64,000 bases of DNA, taken from positions 1-64,000 of the forward strand of contig NZ_LGEG01000057.1 in assembly GCF_001280125.1 (NCBI RefSeq), read 5' to 3'. The DNA is from Streptomyces sp. NRRL F-6492 (GTDB lineage Bacteria > Actinomycetota > Actinomycetes > Streptomycetales > Streptomycetaceae). The notes beneath the pieces are model-generated. The model did no database searches. It was given only the letters and a program-made list of their open reading frames with translations, and had not been told where the DNA came from. Positions 35,973 to 43,465 of this stretch are shown in pieces; within the stretch, counting starts at the first letter, position 1; every line of letters starts with the position of its first letter. A program made the position numbers and the translations under genes.

Positions 35973-37164
35973 CCAGGAAGCCGGCGCCCGCGAGGAACAC
36001 GAGGACCCCGCCCGCCACGGCCAGCGCGGTCCCGACCCCGCCGGTCCGCCCGGCCGCGACCGCCTGGACGGGCCGCGCCGAGGCGTCCCCGCCGGACGTG
36101 GGGTCCGCGCCGACCGGCGCGGACGTCTGCGTACGGGCCGAGCGCGGCGGCACCAGCTCGCCCACCGGCTTCACCTTCCCGAGCGCGGCGAAGCCCCAGT
36201 CGAACAGCCGGGCGGTCTCCCGGTAGACCGCGTGCTGCTCCTTCGAGGACGGGTTCATCACGGTGACGAGCAGCACCCGGCCGTTGCGCTCCGCGACCCC
36301 CGTGAAGGTCGCGCCCGCGTGCGTGGTGTTGCCGTTCTTGACCCCGGCGATGCCCTGGTAGGGCGGGACGCCGAAGTCGCCCGTGAGCAGCCGGTTGGTG
36401 TTCTGGATCTCGAAGGACTCGCGCTTCTTCTCGCCCGGCTTCTGTATGCCGGGGAAGACGGCGCGGGGGGTGGCGGCGTACTCGCGGAAGTCCGGCTTCG
36501 TCATGCCGTTGCGGGCGATGAGGGTGAGGTCGTACGCGGAGGAGACCTGGCCCGGGGCGTCGTAGCCGTCCGGGGTGACCACCTTGGTGTCGAGCGCCTG
36601 GAGCTCGGCGGCGTGGTCGTTCATGTCCTTCACGGTCCGCGCGAGCCCGTGGTTCATGTTCGTCAGGACGTGCACGGCGTCGTTGCCGGAGCGCAGGAAG
36701 ACGCCGAGCCACAGGTCGTGGACGCTGTAGGTCTGCTTCTCCTTGACGCCGACCAGGCTGGAGCCCTCCCCTATGCCCGCCAGGTCCTGAACGGTGACCA
36801 GGTGGTTCTGCGTCTTGGGGAACTTGGGCAGCAGGGCGTCCGCGAAGAGCATCTTCAGGGTGGAGGCCGGGGCGAGCGGCCAGTGCGCGTTGTGCGCGGC
36901 GAGGACCTGGCCGTTCTCCGCGTCCGCCACGATCCAGGACCGGGCCGACAGCTCCTTCGGCAGCACCGGGGCCCCGGCCCCGAGCCGCACCTGCGTACCG
37001 GGCACGCCGAGCAGGGCGCCACCGACCTCGGACATGACGAGGGGCGGCTTGGGCTGCGTGTCCCGGGCGTCCTTCCCGTCCGCGTGGGCGGCGGGCGCGG
37101 CGAGGACGAACGGCAGGAACACGGCGGCGGCGACCGCCCAGGCGGCCTTCTTCGAAGCAGACAC
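35908..37164 (-). CDS. D-alanyl-D-alanine carboxypeptidase (PBP5/DacA type)
   Basis: A 418-aa class C low-mass penicillin-binding protein that trims the terminal D-Ala of peptidoglycan stem peptides. Signal peptide residues 1-30 (VSASKKAAWAVAAAVFLPF ... AHA). Active-site motifs: SxxK as ASTLKML, SxN as RSGND, and the third motif as VKNGNTTHAG, where KTG is replaced by KNG. A C-terminal helix (TALAVAGGVLVFLAGAGFLV) anchors it. GTG 37164 lies 8 nt after a -10-like TACGTT (minus strand), with no ribosome-binding site, so it is probably leaderless. Next to it in S. coelicolor lies SCO4848, the split gene here. Confidence 0.92.
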   Translation of the reverse strand: MSASKKAAWAVAAAVFLPFVLAAPAAHADGKDARDTQPKPPLVMSEVGGALLGVPGTQVRLGAGAPVLPKELSARSWIVADAENGQVLAAHNAHWPLAPASTLKMLFADALLPKFPKTQNHLVTVQDLAGIGEGSSLVGVKEKQTYSVHDLWLGVFLRSGNDAVHVLTNMNHGLARTVKDMNDHAAELQALDTKVVTPDGYDAPGQVSSAYDLTLIARNGMTKPDFREYAATPRAVFPGIQKPGEKKRESFEIQNTNRLLTGDFGVPPYQGIAGVKNGNTTHAGATFTGVAERNGRVLLVTVMNPSSKEQHAVYRETARLFDWGFAALGKVKPVGELVPPRSARTQTSAPVGADPTSGGDASARPVQAVAAGRTGGVGTALAVAGGVLVFLAGAGFLVNRRWPLAVAAVRRRDRGEGR

Positions 37165-37273
37165 GGTCGTGAACGTACAGGTACGGAACAGAGATCCGAA
37201 CTCCGGCAGGCGGTTCGAACCCCCTCGTCCACCCGGACGCGGGGGGCGGAGGGCCGACGGCGATACGGAGGGC

Positions 37274-37396
37274 ATGAAGCTCAGCCGTCGCGTCTCCTGG
37301 TTCCCGCTCGGGTTCGGGGTGTGGAGCTGGTTCATCTGGATCACTTTCTACATGCGGCTGACCATTAGGGCTTCAACGACAGAGAAGAGCAGGTGA
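37274..37396 (+). pseudogene. 5' fragment of SCO4848-type membrane gene, cut at a phiBT1-like att core
   Basis: ATG 37274 has a ggagggc ribosome-binding site and opens MKLSRRVSWFPLGFGVWSW, nearly the same as the intact gene at 38106-38345. Similarity ends at the ITF of FIWITF (25 codons); 15 foreign codons then lead to TGA 37394. The break lies in ggatcactttc (37338-37348), and its complement with flanks is nearly the same as the phiBT1 attB as I recall it (gaaagtgatccagatg). The remaining half of the gene lies at 38446-38564. This is the left end of an integrated element. Confidence 0.85.
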
Positions 37397-37402
37397 GAGA
37401 GC

Positions 37403-37857
37403 TTGACCCCCTTCGTTTCGCCCGTGGGAGCCGAGCATCTGGACACGGTGCGGGTGGCTGTCTACGCCCGGCAGCCCAAGGCGCGCCCCGACTCGTCCGA
37501 AGCGTCGCCGGAGGCGCAGGTGGCAGCCGGCGAGGCGCTGGCCGTCAGCCGGGGTTGGGAGGTCGTTCACACGTTCAAAGACGTCGGTAGGTCCGGTTGG
37601 GATCCCCATGCCGTGCGTCCGGCTTTCGAAGACCTCATGTCCGCCGTGCGCGCGGGTGAGGTCGACGTGGTGGTGGTCAACGAACCGTCCCGGCTGACTC
37701 GCAAGGGCGCGCACGACGCGCTGGAGATCGACAAGGAGTTCAAGAAGTACGGAGTCCGTTTCGTCTCCGTACTGGAGCCCTTCCTCGACACCTCGAACCC
37801 GATCGGCGTCGCGATCTTCGCGCTGATCGCGGCACTCGCGAACGCCTTCCCGGCGGG
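37403..37857 (+). pseudogene. Truncated phiBT1-type large serine integrase
   Basis: TTG 37403 with aggtgagag upstream gives a start (MTPFVSPVGAEHLDTVRV) like that of phiBT1 integrase. About 150 residues of the resolvase domain are intact (FKDVGRSGWDPHAVRPAFED, NEPSRLTRKGAHDALEIDKE, GVRFVSVLEPFLDTSNPIGV), ending ALIAALANAF, where it runs into a transposase remnant. The catalytic Ser of the YARQS motif is Pro (VYARQPKARP), a one-base change. About three quarters of the expected length, including zinc-ribbon and coiled-coil domains, is missing. It is dead both by mutation and truncation. Confidence 0.88.
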
Positions 37858-38031
37858 GCCCTCACCGCGACCCAGCAGCCGATCAACCGGGTCCTGTCGG
37901 CGGCCCGGGCACCGGTCGAACGCAGCAACGCACGGCTGAAGTCGTGGCGGATCTTCCGCCGGGCCCGCTGCAGTCCCCATCGCATGACCGCCATCGCCGC
38001 TGCGGTCCCCACCCTGGAGCGTCAACGCCGA
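37858..38031 (+). pseudogene. 3' remnant of an IS transposase (DDE, IS5-like)
   Basis: Frame 1 codes QQPINRVLSAARAPVERSNA and RIFRRARCSPHRMTAIAAAV, the C-terminal signature of Streptomyces DDE transposases of the IS5/DDE_Tnp_4 kind. The usual stop after LERQR has changed (cga for tga), and everything upstream is lost at the junction with the integrase. No inverted repeat could be assigned. Confidence 0.75.
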
Positions 38032-38105
38032 AAAGGCTCACCGAGCGGGACGACTCCCCGGCGGCCACGTCTGTGCGCTTCCCCCGCGACGCAGGGGCGG
38101 GGTTC

Positions 38106-38345
38106 CTACCTGCCCGCGTTCGCTCGCACGCCCCTCAGTCCGATCACGCCGACGGCTGTCCCCAGGACGAACGACGTGACGGCGAGGGCGAGGTGGACCC
38201 AGAAGTACGCCGTCGGATCCCCCGCGTCGTCGAAGGCGAGACCGCTCCCGTCCTTCCAGAGGTTCTTCGCGAAGGTCACCCAGATCACCCAGGACCAGAC
38301 GCCGAACGCGAGCAGGAACCAGGAGACGCGGCGGCTGAGCTTCAT
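38106..38345 (-). CDS. Intact SCO4848-family membrane protein
   Basis: A 79-aa protein (MKLSRRVSWFLLAFGVWSWV) with two membrane helices: residues 8-26 and about 48-72 (VHLALAVTSFVLGTAVGVIG), joined by the conserved loop KDGSGLAFDDAGDP. ATG 38345 follows cgaaggacacccc. It lies between the two halves of the split plus-strand copy, in reverse orientation. At the att position it reads gtgatctgggtgaccttcgc where the split copy reads ttcatctggatcactttcta: the protein is similar but the DNA core is recoded. It presumably supplies the function lost from the split copy. Function of the family is unknown. Confidence 0.85.
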   Translation of the reverse strand: MKLSRRVSWFLLAFGVWSWVIWVTFAKNLWKDGSGLAFDDAGDPTAYFWVHLALAVTSFVLGTAVGVIGLRGVRANAGR

Positions 38346-38445
38346 GGGGTGTCCTTCGGGGAGGGCGGGGCATTCCTTGCCAGTATCGAACGGCCCCCGC
38401 CGGGCTCCGAAGGCGGGTCTCTGTACGCTGGGCCCGGCTGCGCGC

Positions 38446-38564
38446 GGATCGACTTCATCGAGAACCCCCGGGACGACGGGAGCGGCCTCGCCTTCGACGA
38501 AGCGGGCGATCCGGCGGCCCTGCGTCCACGGGCCGCGTGGGGTGCGCGCCGCGCGGGCGCCTAG
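38446..38564 (+). pseudogene. 3' fragment of the split SCO4848-type gene
   Basis: The plus strand codes FIENPRDDGSGLAFDEAGDP, matching the loop of the intact copy (DGSGLAFDDAGDP), then degenerates with a frameshift (ALRPRAAWGARRAG) and stops at TAG 38562. It starts at ggatcgacttc (38446-38456), a decayed match to the left core ggatcactttc. It is therefore the right-hand end of the integration scar, in the same orientation as the 5' fragment. Confidence 0.75.
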
Positions 38565-38585
38565 AAGAAGAAGGAGTTCCGGGGC

Positions 38586-39878
38586 GTGGTCGTCTTCCTG
38601 CTGGTCCTGGTCGTGGTCCTCGCGCTGCTCGGCGCCGTCCACTGGTACGTGTGGCGGCGGCTCGTCCGCGACGTGACGGCGCCCGGCGGCCTGCCGCGCC
38701 GGCTGGGTACGGCCGCCCTCGTGGCCCTGCCGCTGCTCTCGCTCGCCGCCCTGGTCTCCGCCCGCGCGGGCGTGCCCTTCCGGCTCCAGCAGGTGATCGC
38801 CTGGCCGGGGCAGATGTGGCTCGCCGTGCTCCTGTACCTGGTCCTGGCCCTGGTGGTGGGCGAGGCGGTCCGCCCGCTCCTGCGCGCCGGGCTCGCCCGC
38901 CGGGCGCCGGGCGCCCCCGCTCCGGCGGTCCCCGAGCCCGTACCCGTGGCGGTGGCCGCCCCGGACGCCCCGACCGGTCCGGTGGACCCGGTCTCCCCGA
39001 TGGACCCGTCCGCCCCGGCCTTCCCGGACGCCCCGCCCGCCCCCGCCGACCCCTCCCGGCGGCTCTTCGTCTCCCGGGTCGTCGGCGGCGCCGCCGCCGC
39101 CGTCGCGCTCGGGACCGTCGGGTACGGCACGTACGGCGTGCTGCGCGGGCCCCGGGTCAAGCGGGTCACCGTGCCGCTCGCCAGGATCCCGCGGGCCGCG
39201 CACGGCTACCGGATCGCCGTCGTGTCCGACGTCCACCTGGGGCCGATCCTGGGCCGCGCCCACACCCAGCGCATCGTGGACACGATCAACTCCACCCAGC
39301 CCGACCTGATCGCGGTCGTCGGCGACCTCGTCGACGGCACCGTCGAGGACCTCGGCCCCGCCGCCGAGCCGCTCGCCCGGCTCCGCGCCCGCCACGGCTC
39401 CTTCTTCGTGACCGGCAACCACGAGTACTTCTCGGGCGCCGACGCCTGGGTCGACCACGTGCGCGAACTCGGCCTGCGTCCGCTGCGCAACGAGCGCCTG
39501 GAGATCGCGGCCGGCTTCGACCTCGCGGGCGTCGACGACGTCGCGGGCGAGAGCGAGGGCGGGGGTCCCGACTTCGTCCGCGCCCTCGGCGACCGCGACC
39601 GGGCCCGCGCCGCCGTCCTCCTCGCGCACCAGCCGATCGTCGTCCACGACGCCGTGCGCCACGGGGTGGACCTCCAGCTCTCCGGCCACACCCACGGCGG
39701 CCAGCTCTGGCCCGGCGAGTACCTCGCCGATCTGGCCAACCCGACCGTCGCCGGGCTCGAACGGTACGGCGACACCCAGCTGTACGTCTCGCGGGGCGCG
39801 GGCGCCTGGGGTCCCCCCGTCCGGGTCGGCGCCCCCTCCGACATCACCGTCGTCGAACTCGCCTCGAAACAGGCGTAA
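38586..39878 (+). CDS. Membrane-anchored metallophosphoesterase
   Basis: A 430-aa protein from GTG 38586, with AAGGAG about 8 nt upstream. The N-terminal 100 residues hold three membrane helices (FLLVLVVVLALLGAVHWYVW, LVALPLLSLAALVSA, WLAVLLYLVLALVVGEAV). After a Pro/Ala/Asp-rich linker and a fourth helix-like stretch (VGGAAAAVALGTVGYGTYGV) comes the calcineurin-type domain with all metal motifs: VVSDVHLG, GDLVDGT, GNHEYF, LAHQP and SGHTHGGQLW. It is of the YaeI/YkoQ type; some act on UDP-diacylglucosamine or lipid precursors, but the substrate here is not known. Its 5' flank touches the integration scar. Confidence 0.92.
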   Translation: MVVFLLVLVVVLALLGAVHWYVWRRLVRDVTAPGGLPRRLGTAALVALPLLSLAALVSARAGVPFRLQQVIAWPGQMWLAVLLYLVLALVVGEAVRPLLRAGLARRAPGAPAPAVPEPVPVAVAAPDAPTGPVDPVSPMDPSAPAFPDAPPAPADPSRRLFVSRVVGGAAAAVALGTVGYGTYGVLRGPRVKRVTVPLARIPRAAHGYRIAVVSDVHLGPILGRAHTQRIVDTINSTQPDLIAVVGDLVDGTVEDLGPAAEPLARLRARHGSFFVTGNHEYFSGADAWVDHVRELGLRPLRNERLEIAAGFDLAGVDDVAGESEGGGPDFVRALGDRDRARAAVLLAHQPIVVHDAVRHGVDLQLSGHTHGGQLWPGEYLADLANPTVAGLERYGDTQLYVSRGAGAWGPPVRVGAPSDITVVELASKQA

Positions 39879-39888
39879 AAGGGGCCGG

Positions 39889-39910
39889 TCACTCCGTGCA
39901 CCGAGAGTGA
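39889..39910. terminator. Weak hairpin after the phosphoesterase gene
   Basis: A 6-bp inverted repeat (tcactc ... gagtga) with a 10-nt loop, 11 bp after the stop. The stem is short, so the call is tentative. The 160 bp that follow are unusually AT-rich (ttaaattctcatat) and carry the promoter of the next gene. Confidence 0.35.
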
Positions 39911-40072
39911 TACGTGCTGCTCATCGACTTAAATTCTCATATCCCGGACATATACCTGTGGTGTGAAAGTTTTCTCTTCCGCTTGTGAAGACCGTGTGAT
40001 GGGATGACGCCATCGCGACGTTTCCGGGGGGCCGTCGCACCTGGGGCGGCACCAAAAAAAGGAAGCACGGCA

Positions 40073-41626
40073 ATGCGGTCGACGGTCCGTCTGCGGATCC
40101 TCATCACTTGTGGAGTACTGGTGGCGGCCGGAGTGGGGGGCTGGCAACTCCTGCCCTCCGACGGCGTCAGGACCGATCCGATCGCCGTCGGCACCACCGA
40201 CGAGATCACCTCCCTCGACCCGGCCGGCGCCTACGACGCCGGCTCCTGGGCGATCTACAGCAACGTCTACCAGTCGCTCCTGACGTTCAAGCAGGGCTTC
40301 ACCGAGCCGGTCCCGGACGCCGCCGAGAGCTGCGGGTTCGCGGGCTCCGGCCTCACCACGTACCGGTGCACGCTCCGCGACGACCTCACCTTCTCCAACG
40401 GGCGCAAGGTGACCGCCGAGGACGTCGAGTACTCCTTCGAGCGGATGCTGGGGATGAAGACGGACGTCGGTCCGCAGCCGCTCTTCCCGACCCTGAAGAG
40501 CGTCGACTCCGAGGACCGCACCGTCACCTTCCACCTCAGCGCCAAGGACGTCACGTTCCCGCTGAAGCTGGCCACCGGCGCCGGTTCGATCGTGGACCGC
40601 GAGCACTACCCGGAGAAGAGGCTGCGTCCCGACGACGCGGTCGACGGATCGGGGCCGTACGTCCTCAAGGAGTACAAGCCCGGCGAGTCCGCCCTCCTGG
40701 AGCCCAACCCGCACTACAAGGGCGCCGTCACCAAGGCCGGCCGCCCGGTCCTGGTGAAGTACTACGCCAAGTCCGAGGAGCTCGCCGACGCCTGGAAGGC
40801 GAAGGACGTCCAGGTGACGCACCGGCAGCTCCCGCCGGACTTCGTCTCCGGGCTGGAGACCTCGGACGGCACCCGGGTCACCGAGGCCGAGAGCGCCGAG
40901 ATCCGCAACATCAACTTCAACGTCCGGTCCGGCTCGCCCATGGCGGACAAGGCCGTCCGGCAGGCCGTCGCGGCGGTCCTCGACCGCCCGGCGATCACCA
41001 CCGGCGCCTACAAGGGCACGGTCGAGCCGCTGTACTCCCTCATCCCGCAGGGCTTCGTCGGCCACAGCACCGCGTTCTACGACCGCTACCCGGAGCCGAG
41101 CGGGAAGAAGGCGGAGCAGATCCTGGAGGCCGCCGGGGTCAAGACGCCGGTGGCGTTCACCTTCGGCTTCCGCAAGGACGACACCTACGCCGCCGAGACC
41201 ACCGAGATCAAGCGGCAGCTGGAGGAGACCGGCCTCTTCGAGGTCGAGACCGTCGAGGTCAAGTGGGAGGACTTCCAGAAGCGGTACGCGCAGGGCGCCT
41301 TCGACGCGTACACCGTCGGCTGGCTCCCCGACTTCCCCGACTCCGACAGCTTCACCGCGCCGCTCGTCGGCACCGGGAACACCCTGCACAACGGGTTCTC
41401 CAGCAAGCGGATCGACTCCCTGATCGCCTCGACGCAGCAGCTCAGCGACCGTTCCAGGGCGACGGGCGACTTCAAGGAGATCCAGAACGAGGTCGCCGCC
41501 GACGTCCCGCTCGTGCCGCTGTGGCAGAAGAAGGACTACGTCCTGTCCACGGAGGCGGTCGCGGGCTCCCAGGCCCTGACGGACGGCACCGGCATCTGGC
41601 GCCTGTGGGAACTGAGCTGGATCTAG
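40073..41626 (+). CDS. Family 5 (peptide/nickel type) ABC substrate-binding protein, orphan
   Basis: A 517-aa SBP_bac_5 protein from ATG 40073, preceded by aaaaaaaggaag. The N-terminus has one hydrophobic segment (LRILITCGVLVAAGVGGW) without a clean lipobox; Cys13 lies in LITCG, which fits the lipobox poorly, so it may be anchored by the uncleaved helix. The body is typical: LDPAGAYDAGSWAIYSNVYQ, FHLSAKDVTFPLK, DGSGPYVLKEYKPGE and YTVGWLPDFPDSDSF. No permease or ATPase gene is near, so it must use a distant transporter or act in another way. A hairpin at 41636-41669 ends the transcript. Confidence 0.9.
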   Translation: MRSTVRLRILITCGVLVAAGVGGWQLLPSDGVRTDPIAVGTTDEITSLDPAGAYDAGSWAIYSNVYQSLLTFKQGFTEPVPDAAESCGFAGSGLTTYRCTLRDDLTFSNGRKVTAEDVEYSFERMLGMKTDVGPQPLFPTLKSVDSEDRTVTFHLSAKDVTFPLKLATGAGSIVDREHYPEKRLRPDDAVDGSGPYVLKEYKPGESALLEPNPHYKGAVTKAGRPVLVKYYAKSEELADAWKAKDVQVTHRQLPPDFVSGLETSDGTRVTEAESAEIRNINFNVRSGSPMADKAVRQAVAAVLDRPAITTGAYKGTVEPLYSLIPQGFVGHSTAFYDRYPEPSGKKAEQILEAAGVKTPVAFTFGFRKDDTYAAETTEIKRQLEETGLFEVETVEVKWEDFQKRYAQGAFDAYTVGWLPDFPDSDSFTAPLVGTGNTLHNGFSSKRIDSLIASTQQLSDRSRATGDFKEIQNEVAADVPLVPLWQKKDYVLSTEAVAGSQALTDGTGIWRLWELSWI

Positions 41627-41635
41627 CGGATCCTC

Positions 41636-41669
41636 CGTGGGGCCGTGCTCGTGCGAGTGCGGCCCCACG
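41636..41669. terminator. Terminator between convergent SBP and TetR-operon genes
   Basis: A 16-bp inverted repeat (41636-41651 with 41654-41669, one mismatch) with a 2-nt loop, serving both strands. Confidence 0.75.
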
Positions 41670-41677
41670 GGCGTTCC

Positions 41678-42415
41678 CTACGGCTTCGCGCCGGCCCGCT
41701 TCGGCTTGCCCGAGGCCGCCATCCCGGCCGCCGTCGGCATGAAGTCGGCGAGCAGCTCGTGGGTCTCCTTGACCAGCGGGCGCAGGATCCGGAAGCGGGA
41801 GAGCGAGATCGCGCGGGCGGTGACCGGCGCGAGCCGCTCCACGAGCCGCCGGCTGTTGGCGGCCCCCTCCGACCGGTCGTACACCCAGAAGAGCACCAGG
41901 CCCATCTGCTGGAGCCACAGCAGCTGCGGCAGCGCCTCGGCCAGTTCCGGGTCGACCTTCACCGAGGCGCCGGAGATGACGCGCCGGTGCACCTCGATCG
42001 CAGCCTCGCGCGGCCCCTCCGACTCGGGCGAGAACGGGCTGAGCGGGCTGTCCGGGTCGGCGGCGTTCTTGAAGAACTGGGCCGCGAACTCGTGGTACGG
42101 CTCCGCGATGTCCAGCCAGCCGAGGTAGACCCCGCGGATCCGGGCCGTCAGGTCCTTCTCGCTGCCGGTCAGGATGGGCTCGACGGTCGCCTGGTGCTCT
42201 TCGGCGATCCGGTCGTAGAAGCCCTGGACCAGGTGTTCCTTGGAAGAGAAGTAGTAGTACGCGTTGCCGACGGAGACCCCGGCCTCCTGGGCGATGGCCC
42301 GCATCGTCGTCTTGTCGTAGCCGCGGTCCCTGAACAGCCGGAGCGCGGTCTCCAGGATGAGCGTGCGGGTCTGCTCGCTCTTGGGGGCCTTCTTCTCTTC
42401 CTTCACGTCCTTCAC
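41678..42415 (-). CDS. TetR family regulator
   Basis: A 245-aa repressor, last gene of a three-gene operon. The HTH is complete near residues 25-65 (TALRLFRDRGYDKTTMRAIA, GVSVGNAYYYFSSKEHL). The ligand-binding part is helical with a Lys/Arg-rich tail (GKPKRAGAKP). GTG 42415 is 10 bp after the DUF393 gene ends on this strand, and the start is Lys/Glu-rich (VKDVKEEKKAPKSEQ). The twin TTGAACnnGTTCAA palindromes before the operon are probably its operators, giving negative autoregulation. Confidence 0.9.
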   Translation of the reverse strand: MKDVKEEKKAPKSEQTRTLILETALRLFRDRGYDKTTMRAIAQEAGVSVGNAYYYFSSKEHLVQGFYDRIAEEHQATVEPILTGSEKDLTARIRGVYLGWLDIAEPYHEFAAQFFKNAADPDSPLSPFSPESEGPREAAIEVHRRVISGASVKVDPELAEALPQLLWLQQMGLVLFWVYDRSEGAANSRRLVERLAPVTARAISLSRFRILRPLVKETHELLADFMPTAAGMAASGKPKRAGAKP

Positions 42416-42425
42416 GGGGCCGAGC

Positions 42426-42899
42426 CTAACCGGGCGGGCCGGGCGCCTCGCAGCGCCCGTCCCCGCAGCCGTCCGGACCCGGGCCTCCGCCGGGACCCTT
42501 GAGGGCCTCGCGCCACTTCGCGGCGGCCAGGACGGTCATCCGGGCGAAGGGCTGTCCGGCGGGGGTGGCCAGCCAGTGGGCCCTGGGCCGGTGCTCGGCC
42601 AGTGCCCAGAGGCAGACGATCCAGGCGGCGGTCTCCCGGTAGACCTGGCCCCGGTCCCCGACCACGGTGATCTCCCGCAGGGTGGCGGCGTGGTCGAGGG
42701 CGGGGAAGCGGCGCCGGGCCTCCTGGGACCCGGCCGGCACCAGGTCGAGCGGGACGAGCTGCCGCTGCCGCAGCAGCCAGTGCCGCAGGTGCACGCAGAG
42801 CGGGCAGTCGGCGTCGTACAGCACGGTCAGGCGCTTCACGGGCGTCCGGGGGGCGGGCGCCGCCGGTGCGGGGGCGCCCTGTCCGGGTGCGGTCGGCAC
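42426..42899 (-). CDS. DUF393 thiol-disulfide oxidoreductase-like protein
   Basis: A 157-aa protein with the DUF393 signature YDADCPLCVHLRHWLL, a thioredoxin-like fold with a CxxC pair at residues 31-34. Further family features: LREITVVGDRGQVYRETAAW and HWLATPAGQPFAR. GTG 42899 is 6 bp after the preceding membrane-protein gene ends, so translation is coupled. The C-terminus is Gly/Pro-rich with two more Cys. Function of DUF393 is not settled; links to quinone-like or membrane partners have been suggested by context. Part of the TetR-controlled operon. Confidence 0.85.
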   Translation of the reverse strand: MPTAPGQGAPAPAAPAPRTPVKRLTVLYDADCPLCVHLRHWLLRQRQLVPLDLVPAGSQEARRRFPALDHAATLREITVVGDRGQVYRETAAWIVCLWALAEHRPRAHWLATPAGQPFARMTVLAAAKWREALKGPGGGPGPDGCGDGRCEAPGPPG

Positions 42900-42905
42900 G
42901 GCGGT

Positions 42906-43340
42906 TCAGCCCTGCGGCGCGGGCGGGGCCCAGGGGCCGCCCTTGGGGGCCGCGGTCCAGCCCTGCGGGCCGACGGGCGGCACCTGCTCGCGCTCCATGA
43001 CCCCGCGCCGGCGGATCTTGTTGAGCACGTAGACGTTCCCCAGGTGCATCACGCCGAGGACGAGCAGGACGACCCCGAGCTTGACGGAGAGGGCCTCGAA
43101 GAGCGCGCGGGCGTCGAGGACGGCGTCGTCCTGGCTCAGGTAGAGGGCGACGAAGCCGAAGTTGACGAGGTAGAAGCCGACCACCAGGAGGTGGTTGACG
43201 GCCTCCGCGAGCTTCTCGTTCCCGTGCAGCACGTCGGCCAGGAAGATCCTTCCGTTGCGGCTGAGGGTGCGGGCGACCCAGATGGTGAGGGCCACGCCGA
43301 TCAGCAGGTAGACGATGTACGCGACGACAGTGAGGTCCAT
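42906..43340 (-). CDS. Small membrane protein, first gene of the TetR operon
   Basis: A 144-aa protein from ATG 43340 (MDLTVVAYIVYLLIGVALTI), with GGGAGGG about 8 nt upstream. Three membrane helices: residues 2-22, 50-70 (HLLVVGFYLVNFGFVALYL) and 85-105 (LSVKLGVVLLVLGVMHLGNV). The Pro/Gly/Trp-rich tail (GPQGWTAAPKGGPWAPPAP) is probably cytoplasmic. No family was recognised. It is directly behind the operator-promoter at 43354-43411 and is likely the protein whose level the TetR regulator controls. Confidence 0.78.
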   Translation of the reverse strand: MDLTVVAYIVYLLIGVALTIWVARTLSRNGRIFLADVLHGNEKLAEAVNHLLVVGFYLVNFGFVALYLSQDDAVLDARALFEALSVKLGVVLLVLGVMHLGNVYVLNKIRRRGVMEREQVPPVGPQGWTAAPKGGPWAPPAPQG

Positions 43341-43353
43341 GCCCCACCCTCCC

Positions 43354-43411
43354 TTGAACACGTTCAAAAGCTGGCGGTCCTGACTGTAGACCTCCTCTTG
43401 AACGTGTTCAA
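43354..43411 (-). promoter_or_regulatory. Operator-promoter of the TetR operon: two TTGAACnnGTTCAA sites
   Basis: O1 is at 43354-43367 and O2 at 43398-43411; centres are 44 bp apart (about four helix turns). On the minus strand, the O2 half TTGAAC (43406-43411) doubles as the -35 box of a promoter with a 17-bp spacer and TACAGT (43383-43388) as -10. O1 lies just past the transcription start. A repressor bound at both sites would block polymerase. Confidence 0.8.
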
Positions 43412-43465
43412 GTCCTGGGGGGAAAGTGGTGGCCGCCCCCGTTCCGGGCGTCTAGGGTCCGGGGG

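Noticed and set aside
37201..37230. tRNA-like T-arm sequence (ggcggttcgaaccccc)
   Set aside because: No acceptor, D-arm or anticodon arm can be built around it; it lies in the carboxypeptidase promoter region.
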